From an uncultured Anaerolineaceae bacterium (GTDB lineage: Bacteria; Chloroflexota; Anaerolineae; Anaerolineales; Anaerolineaceae), in contig CALCQT010000116.1 of assembly GCA_937894825.1 (NCBI GenBank), positions 1 through 12,169 of the forward strand: a DNA stretch of 12,169 nt, written 5' to 3'. This document shows, piece after piece, positions 7,741 to 12,169 of the stretch. Every line of letters begins with the position of its first letter. The stretch's first letter is position 1. The notes under the pieces were generated by a model. The model did not search any database. It was not told the origin of the DNA and saw nothing but the letters and a program-made list of their open reading frames with translations. The position numbers and the translations under genes are program-made.

Positions 7741-9966
7741 ATGAAGAGACAAAACGTTTTTAAAATCACAGCGCTTGCCATCCTGCTGATCATCCTGCTC
7801 GTGCAAATAAATCACGATATTTTCCAATACACCTGCGAGATGCTTCTCAATCGAACATTTTCAGATTCCTCCGATGCCGCGGGAGAGTATGTTTTAGTTC
7901 AGGATAAAGCGTTAAACCCCGGGGAATATTCCGTTCACATTCTGGGCGAGTCAACGGGCGCGGACAGCGGGTTCCGTTTTTATGGAGATGGGGAGTTAAT
8001 CGCCGAAGGTACCTTCCCCAACCGCCGATTTTTGGAAAGGATACCCATTCCGGTTGAAACTTCAATTCGGAATTTTCAGATCAGCGCAATTTTCGGAACA
8101 GCGTCAAGTGAGCTTAAAATTGAAACGATCGAGATTCATGCGCCTTTCGTTCCGCAAAAAGATGTCATCCTGCGTCATCTGGTCATTTCGCTTTTCCTGA
8201 TTCTCCTGTTCGGATTGCTTCTGCTCCGGTTCCTGCGACCACAGACGTATACCCGCATTTTCGGCAAATTCTCCAAACCATCGTCAGAGTTCATTTTCTT
8301 TTTCCTGCTATTCCTCACCGCCTTTACCAGTGCGCCTTTCTTCAACTCGGATTACATCCAAACCAACGACGGCTATTACCACATGCTACGCATTGAAGGG
8401 ATCAAGACCAGCCTGGAAGCGGGGATTTTTCCGGCCAGAATCCATCTTTTTATTTTGAACGACGCCGGTTATGGTGAAGGCTTTTTTTATCCCGATTTGT
8501 TTCTGTATTTTCCTGCCATCCTGCGGCTGCTGGGGTTCGGCATTCTTTCCGCCTATAAAATTTTTGTCTGCTTCAGCAGTTTTTTGGCCATCTTGAGTGC
8601 TTATTTCGTCACGGCAAAAATCGCCCGATCGCGGTACGCCGGAATCATCGCGGCTGTACTGCTGGCATTTTCATCCTATCGGCTGATCGATATGTTTTAT
8701 CGCGGCGCCGTAGGGGAAATCCTGTCCTTCATCTTCATCCCCTGGGTCGTTTACGGTCTGTTCAAGATTTATACCGGCGAATCGGATGGCTGGGTCCCGC
8801 TGGCGGCCGGCTTCAGCGGATTGGTCTTTTCGCACATGATCAGTCTGGCGCTGGCGGGGCTGGCAGTACTGATCTTTGTCCTGCTGAATATCGGGAAAAC
8901 ATTGCGAAACGGGAAAATTTTGCTCTCCTTGATAAAAGCGACCGGGCTGACGCTCCTGATCACAATCATCTTCTGGCTGCCGATGCTCGAACAATTGCGC
9001 AGAAACGAGGTGATTGGAAATGTGCTCTATAGCGGGCTTTCCTATGCGATTGATGAAGGCCGATTACTATCACTTCAGGAGCTTTTCGCCGGATTCGCAA
9101 GCTGGGTAACGGTCAAACCATTCCTGGGCTATCCATTGCTCTTTATCCCCTTCATCCGGCTCCTTCTGCGCAGGAAAGAAGCTTCACATCCCGGCAGAGT
9201 AAAAATTGCCGACTGGATATTGGCTTTCGGCATGTTCACAACCATCATGGCAACATCCTTGTTCCCCTGGCGTTATTTTGCCTGGATCTATAACCGGATC
9301 CAGTTTCCCTGGCGCATGCTGGTCATCGCATCCCCGCTGCTGGCTATCGCGGGAGGCATTTTATGTGATGCGTTTTTGAAAAAATCGCACCGGCAGACGG
9401 CGCTGATCATGATCACCGGATTTTGTGTCGCCGCGGCGCAGCCATTTTTCACGGAAGTGTACGCCAATCACCTGGTTTCCGGTTACGGATTTGATCTTGA
9501 AAACAACCGTGTCATGGGCGCAGAATACATCCCCCAAAACGCGGAGCTGGCATTTATTGATAAAAATATGAACACAATTTTGAGCAGCGACGATTCTTTT
9601 GAAAATCTGCGCTTCAAACGGTCCGGGCTGCAATTCAGCTTCGATTTCAGGCTTGCTCCGAATTCCACCGGCATAACTACCTTTGAAGTGCCGCTGCTGT
9701 TTTATTATGGTTACCAGGGGACGCTCGCTGACCGGTCCGGAAATACGCAGCCGCTGGATGTATATCAGGGCACCCACGGTTTAACAACGGTTGATACGGA
9801 AGGAATCACCGAAGGAACCATCTCCGTATTTTACAGAAAAACATGCTTACAAAAAATTGCCGATGGAATCAGTCTCTGTACCCTCTTGCTTTGTGTTGTA
9901 TACTACCTGCGTAGATGGCAAAATTCAAAAGCACGGAATTTTCGGGTGAGGACAACACAGGTATGA
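7741..9966 (+). CDS. PTPS_related (YfhO-like) polytopic membrane protein
   Basis: This complete 741-residue protein has the family layout: N-terminal helix (about 8-26), outer beta-rich domain (about 30-140), multi-pass core, and outer C-terminal domain (about 595-710) with a last helix. Key residues are D210 and H214 in DGYYHMLRIEGIK, FYPDLFLYFP from F249, YRGAVGE with E326, IQFPWRML, and FIDKNMNTILSSD from F605. GTHGLTTV and a TCLQKIAD block precede the last helix. It is closer to the leftward gene at the window start than to its immediate neighbour: numbering of D210, H214 and E326 is identical and blocks such as SSYRLID and YRGAVGE are shared. AAAGGA (7727-7732) is eight bases before the ATG. 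The following gene starts inside its stop codon, so the two are probably translationally coupled. The proposed role is outer-face sugar transfer from a lipid carrier. Confidence 0.87.
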   Translation: MKRQNVFKITALAILLIILLVQINHDIFQYTCEMLLNRTFSDSSDAAGEYVLVQDKALNPGEYSVHILGESTGADSGFRFYGDGELIAEGTFPNRRFLERIPIPVETSIRNFQISAIFGTASSELKIETIEIHAPFVPQKDVILRHLVISLFLILLFGLLLLRFLRPQTYTRIFGKFSKPSSEFIFFFLLFLTAFTSAPFFNSDYIQTNDGYYHMLRIEGIKTSLEAGIFPARIHLFILNDAGYGEGFFYPDLFLYFPAILRLLGFGILSAYKIFVCFSSFLAILSAYFVTAKIARSRYAGIIAAVLLAFSSYRLIDMFYRGAVGEILSFIFIPWVVYGLFKIYTGESDGWVPLAAGFSGLVFSHMISLALAGLAVLIFVLLNIGKTLRNGKILLSLIKATGLTLLITIIFWLPMLEQLRRNEVIGNVLYSGLSYAIDEGRLLSLQELFAGFASWVTVKPFLGYPLLFIPFIRLLLRRKEASHPGRVKIADWILAFGMFTTIMATSLFPWRYFAWIYNRIQFPWRMLVIASPLLAIAGGILCDAFLKKSHRQTALIMITGFCVAAAQPFFTEVYANHLVSGYGFDLENNRVMGAEYIPQNAELAFIDKNMNTILSSDDSFENLRFKRSGLQFSFDFRLAPNSTGITTFEVPLLFYYGYQGTLADRSGNTQPLDVYQGTHGLTTVDTEGITEGTISVFYRKTCLQKIADGISLCTLLLCVVYYLRRWQNSKARNFRVRTTQV

Positions 9967-11150
9967 AAGATAAAAATTTACGAATCGTCATTCTGGTCAT
10001 TATCGCGGTATTACTAACCCATTATGGACTCAAACTCTACCAGGCGCCGTTAGAAACGTACACCTGGACCGAGTTGCTGATCAACTACGCGGCGGGATTT
10101 ATCCGGCGCGGACTGATCGGAAAAATCGCCTATTGGATCTCCCCGTACCTCTCCGTCAAATTCTTCCTGTCCGCATCCATCACACTTTGCTACCTCATCC
10201 ATTTGATCCTGTACAGCCAAATCGCCAAAAAGATTGAAACTTTTGAGTGGGCCTTATTCGCACTTTCCCCGGCAGCCTTTTTATTCCCGGTTTATGATTT
10301 TGACGCTTTCGGACGGAAAGACGTCTTTTTGATCCTGATTTTCATGATTTCCTTTTTACTGATCCTCAAAAACGTCAAACTGACAATTACACTTCCCGCA
10401 ATTCTGAGCCTGTATCAAATCGGCGTTCTGATCCATGAATATGCTCTTTTCTATTTTCCGTTCGCGATATTTCTAATTCTGGTTTGTTATCGGAAAGCGC
10501 CGTCCCGGCAACTGATTTTCATCGCCGCGGCAGGCGTGCTTTTTATGCTGGTCAATTTGTACGGACTCTATGCGTTTTCACGCCGGTACTATAACCTGGA
10601 TCTGATCGCGGAATCCTGGGTCGGGCTGATAAAGGATTACGACCTGACGCCGCAAAGCGGCGCCTTTGGCTGGATGGGAATCCCACTCAAGGATGGGTTG
10701 CAGCCGGTGTTCGACAAACTTTCCTATCCAAGGACATTCTTCTCGTATATCGCAGGCATGGCGCTGGCGCTGATCCCATCTATCCTGCTGAACGCCCGTT
10801 ATCGGATACTGGACACATTGCGGGAAGAATACCAAAGCGCGCCGTGGAAACTTTATGCTTTCGGGCTGATCCTGCTGGTTTCGCTGCCGGTTTTCATGTT
10901 CGGGTCGGACTGGGGACGATTAACCAACTTATTCTCGATTAATATTTTCCTTTCGCTGGTGGTTTTGCGCGAATCCTTCCAGTCCGAAAACACCGCAGAG
11001 GTCAGCGCAGCCGGATCGCATTTCTATCGCACCGCCGCCATCCTGATGGTCGTCCTTTACGCATTCACCTGGCACATTAAACACTATGTTGACGGCGATC
11101 ACATCGCGCTGCAACAGGGGCTGCTTTTCCAAATTTTCCACTGGTTATAA
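9963..11150 (+). CDS. Uncharacterised polytopic membrane protein of the glycan operon
   Basis: This is a 395-residue protein with about nine or ten hydrophobic segments. I do not recognise a named family. Visible motif candidates are NYAAGFIRRGLIGK (residues 41-54), which joins a loop to the next helix, FGRKD (116-120) after the third hydrophobic stretch, and IHEY (157-160). Their polar, charged residues in otherwise hydrophobic surroundings suggest functional positions. There is no GT39 acidic pair and no PTPS_related D-x3-H motif. A longer reading from ATG 9915 is possible, but 9963 fits better: it makes an ATGA overlap with the upstream stop, GAGGA (9948-9952) is ten bases away, and MKDKNLRIVILVII starts directly on TM1. 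As last gene of a glycan operon it could be another membrane glycosyltransferase, a polymerase-like or a transport-like protein; sequence alone does not decide. Confidence 0.8.
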   Translation: MKDKNLRIVILVIIAVLLTHYGLKLYQAPLETYTWTELLINYAAGFIRRGLIGKIAYWISPYLSVKFFLSASITLCYLIHLILYSQIAKKIETFEWALFALSPAAFLFPVYDFDAFGRKDVFLILIFMISFLLILKNVKLTITLPAILSLYQIGVLIHEYALFYFPFAIFLILVCYRKAPSRQLIFIAAAGVLFMLVNLYGLYAFSRRYYNLDLIAESWVGLIKDYDLTPQSGAFGWMGIPLKDGLQPVFDKLSYPRTFFSYIAGMALALIPSILLNARYRILDTLREEYQSAPWKLYAFGLILLVSLPVFMFGSDWGRLTNLFSINIFLSLVVLRESFQSENTAEVSAAGSHFYRTAAILMVVLYAFTWHIKHYVDGDHIALQQGLLFQIFHWL

Positions 11151-11172
11151 GTAGTGAATCGCGATTTTTCTC

Positions 11173-11242
11173 AATAAAAAAGAAGCCTGGAAAATAGTTA
11201 TCACTAACATTTACCAGTGATATTCAAATAATCCTGCCAGGC
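11173..11242 (-). terminator. Composite hairpin and T-tract terminator of the toxin-antitoxin operon
   Basis: Read leftward, an outer stem pairs GCCTGG (rc of 11237-11242) with CCAGGC (rc of 11185-11190), followed at once by TTCTTTTTTATT (rc of 11173-11184). Inside lies a second perfect 7-bp stem, TATCACT (11199-11205) with AGTGATA (11216-11222), with a 10-base loop. The T-tract is present only in the leftward direction, so it serves the toxin operon best. The structures may also slow readthrough from the rightward operon ending at 11150. Confidence 0.6.
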
Positions 11243-11272
11243 ATACAGGAATGATTAGCAACGAAGAAGGGT

Positions 11273-11545
11273 TCAAAACAAATCGCTGTGAGTCCCAGTT
11301 CTGGTCAGATACAAAATCAGTTCACCATCTTCGGCCTCATAGATCAGGAGCCAATCCGATGTAATATGGCATTCCCGACAACCTTCATAATTCCCTTTTA
11401 ACGGATGATCATGATATTTTTCAAGTAGTGTTTTTCCTTCAGCAAGGCATGTAACGACCTCTTCCAGCAAAGATATGTTATAGCCTCTTTTGATAATAAG
11501 TTTAAGATCTTTCTTAAACCTGCTTGTAGCAAATATTTTATACAT
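11273..11545 (-). CDS. yafQ: YafQ/RelE-family mRNA interferase toxin
   Basis: This is a 90-residue ribosome-dependent endoribonuclease of the YafQ branch of RelE toxins; E. coli YafQ is 92 residues. The family's catalytic set is all visible: H45/H47, H60, D64 and W65 in CHITSDWLLIY, then H86 and terminal F90 in THSDLF. They match E. coli H50, H63, D67, W68, H87 and F91 in order, so the toxin should be active. The frame can be opened at a TTG (11554), adding MKR, but ATG 11545 is the more ordinary choice. It overlaps the antitoxin stop by eight bases, which fits coupled translation and antitoxin excess. Known role of the family: cleaves translated mRNA when the antitoxin is degraded. Confidence 0.88.
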   Translation of the reverse strand: MYKIFATSRFKKDLKLIIKRGYNISLLEEVVTCLAEGKTLLEKYHDHPLKGNYEGCRECHITSDWLLIYEAEDGELILYLTRTGTHSDLF

Positions 11546-11816
11546 CCGCTTCAATTTCGCTCAAAAGCTCCGCAAAATTTGTATACAATTTTTTATTCGG
11601 ATCGCGCTTCATTTTCTGAACCTCAGCGATTGCCGCCAGGGTATCTAAATTGGGTGTCTCCAGCGTAACAGGAAACGGTAGTCCATTCTGTCGGACCACG
11701 GTTCTTGCAAAAATATTGACCGCGGTGGTCATGTTCAAGCCTAATTCATTACACAACTTTTCAAAGTCTTTTTTCAGGTCTTCATCCATGCGGATGTTTA
11801 TGTTAATCTGTCCCAT
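11538..11816 (-). CDS. dinJ: DinJ/RelB-family antitoxin
   Basis: This 92-residue antitoxin comes first in the operon. Residues 1-50 form the ribbon-helix-helix DNA-binding and dimerisation part: beta strand QININIRM, then two helices including LCNELGLNMTTAVNIFARTVV and the typical QNGLPFPV turn. The C-terminal half (about 55-92) should wrap and neutralise the toxin. E. coli DinJ is 86 residues. Members of this family repress their own promoter alone and with the toxin. AAGGAG (11825-11830) precedes the ATG by eight bases, a strong site. The last codons overlap the toxin start. Confidence 0.88.
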   Translation of the reverse strand: MGQININIRMDEDLKKDFEKLCNELGLNMTTAVNIFARTVVRQNGLPFPVTLETPNLDTLAAIAEVQKMKRDPNKKLYTNFAELLSEIEADV

Positions 11817-11832
11817 GCTTCTACTCCTTCAC

Positions 11833-11864
11833 AATTTATTAGCTTAATTATATGTAAATTTATT
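11833..11864. repeat. Direct repeat flanking the -10 box, possible DinJ operator
   Basis: AATTTATT occurs at 11833-11840 and again at 11857-11864, 24 bases apart, one copy over the predicted transcription start and one in the promoter spacer. A TAAATTTA palindrome (11855-11862) overlaps the second copy. The position fits an autorepressor site, but the region is very AT-rich and chance is possible. Confidence 0.25.
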
Positions 11865-11875
11865 TATGATGTCAA
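11847..11875 (-). promoter_or_regulatory. Exact-consensus sigma70 promoter of the toxin-antitoxin operon
   Basis: Reading leftward, TTGACA (rc of 11870-11875) is followed by exactly 17 bases and TATAAT (rc of 11847-11852). Both hexamers and the spacer are the textbook optimum. The start would be near 11840, giving a leader of about 24 bases with a strong Shine-Dalgarno site. Such a promoter suits an autorepressed operon. Confidence 0.85.
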
Positions 11876-11884
11876 TAAAAAGTG

Positions 11885-11899
11885 TATTAAATTTTAATA
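11885..11899. repeat. Perfect 7-bp inverted repeat upstream of the TA promoter
   Basis: TATTAAA, one T, TTTAATA. It lies just upstream of the -35 hexamer of the toxin-antitoxin promoter. It could bind a dimeric regulator or act as an UP-like AT-rich element. Low sequence complexity makes chance a real alternative. Confidence 0.35.
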
Positions 11900-11907
11900 T
11901 CTTTATC

Positions 11908-11931
11908 ATTTTTGATCGGGGTATCAAAAAT
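11908..11931. repeat. Perfect 9-bp inverted repeat with 6-base loop
   Basis: ATTTTTGAT (11908-11916), loop CGGGGT, ATCAAAAAT (11923-11931). No T-tract follows on either strand, so it is not a standard terminator. It sits between the divergent toxin-antitoxin operon and the gene at 12025 and may be an operator or a weak hairpin. Confidence 0.45.
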
Positions 11932-12011
11932 ATGGCCTGGAGAAGACGATTTGTTTATCCTTTCAAATTGATATCGAAACGATCGCACCCAAACAAACGG
12001 TATTTGTAATG

Positions 12012-12017
12012 TATAAT
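12012..12017 (+). promoter_or_regulatory. -10 box of an apparently leaderless gene
   Basis: TATAAT ends seven bases before the ATG at 12025, the expected distance from a -10 box to the first transcribed base. No clear -35 is seen at 16-18 bases upstream and there is no purine-rich ribosome site before the ATG. Confidence 0.5.
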
Positions 12018-12024
12018 CTGTCTT

Positions 12025-12169
12025 ATGGAAGTACAAACCGACAAATTCATCACTGAAAGCGACGTTTCGCTTTATCTGCTCAACAAAGAGACCCCATCCG
12101 CCAGATGGCTCGATTGGCAGGAATATGATCGCGGCCCGGGGATTTTCACGATTCCGGACGACTGTTTTC
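12025..12169 (+). CDS. 5' end of an unidentified gene, cut by window edge
   Basis: The first 48 codons are visible (MEVQTDKFITESDVSLYLLN...). They are soluble, rich in acidic and aromatic residues (ARWLDWQEYDRGPG, then FTIPDDCF), with no signal peptide or membrane helix, so a cytoplasmic protein is likely. An in-frame stop at 12007-12009 and no other start codon make ATG 12025 the only start. I cannot identify the family from this fragment; a leucine-rich-repeat type protein is a guess only. It is divergent from the toxin-antitoxin operon and probably independent of the glycan genes. Confidence 0.6.
   Translation, partial: MEVQTDKFITESDVSLYLLNKETPSARWLDWQEYDRGPGIFTIPDDCF

Noticed and set aside
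7315..7827. A 170-codon minus-strand open frame spanning an intergenic gap
   Set aside because: It is antisense to the ends of two conserved genes; no ribosome site or domain supports it.
9915..9962. Longer start (ATG 9915) for the last glycan-operon gene
   Set aside because: It would add a hydrophilic stretch overlapping the previous gene by 52 bases, whereas ATG 9963 has a Shine-Dalgarno site and the common ATGA overlap.
5494..9966. Pterin biosynthesis, suggested by the family name '6-pyruvoyl tetrahydropterin synthase-related'
   Set aside because: The proteins are multi-pass membrane proteins with none of the small soluble enzyme's architecture; the name is a historical label.
11157..11166. 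AATCGCGATT palindrome just after the glycan operon
   Set aside because: It is too short to form a useful hairpin once a loop is allowed, and only a short T run follows; not a convincing rightward terminator.
1..12169. Transposases, CRISPR arrays, phage genes, tRNA or rRNA
   Set aside because: I saw no repeat-spacer pattern, recombinase motif, terminal inverted repeat or RNA-gene signature; the TA pair alone is not evidence of a mobile element.

Overview
The window is most likely bacterial chromosome from a mid-GC lineage. The concatenation of large PTPS_related (YfhO-like) membrane proteins with GT39-like transferases, and a TATAAT box placed a few bases before an ATG, resembles what is seen in Chloroflexota (Anaerolineae). 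That assignment is an inference with modest confidence, because no rRNA or other marker gene is present.

Positions 1-11150 form a cell-surface glycan module made almost entirely of large multi-pass membrane proteins. On the minus strand a PTPS_related (Pfam PF10131-type) protein starts at 1906 and runs off the left edge with its 3' end missing. After a 250-bp divergent intergenic region, five genes run on the plus strand. The first two are tandem paralogous GT39/ArnT-like lipid-carrier-dependent glycosyltransferases (2157-3791 and 3800-5440). Two more PTPS_related proteins follow (5494-7683 and 7741-9966). The last is an unrecognised polytopic protein (9963-11150) joined to its predecessor by an ATGA stop/start overlap. 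Spacings of 8, 53, 57 and -4 bp and good Shine-Dalgarno sites suggest co-transcription, with a candidate internal promoter before 5494. Six of the nine genes are thus polytopic and five belong to two paralogous GT-C-like families. The likely common role is transfer of polyprenyl-phosphate-linked sugars to glycans, lipids or proteins on the outer face of the membrane. No cytosolic glycosyltransferase, polymerase or transporter is visible here.

Positions 11173-11900 hold a minus-strand DinJ-YafQ type toxin-antitoxin operon. It has an exact-consensus TTGACA-17-TATAAT promoter, overlapping antitoxin and toxin genes, and a composite hairpin/T-tract terminator lying between the convergent operons.

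Positions 11885-12169 hold two perfect inverted repeats and then the 5' end of a plus-strand gene at 12025 that looks leaderless: TATAAT lies seven bases before the ATG and there is no Shine-Dalgarno site. It is cut by the right edge.

Nothing in the window is clearly a new kind of system. The most notable points are the two paralogous membrane-enzyme families packed together, the unrecognised last gene of the operon, and the architecture of the TA promoter region.
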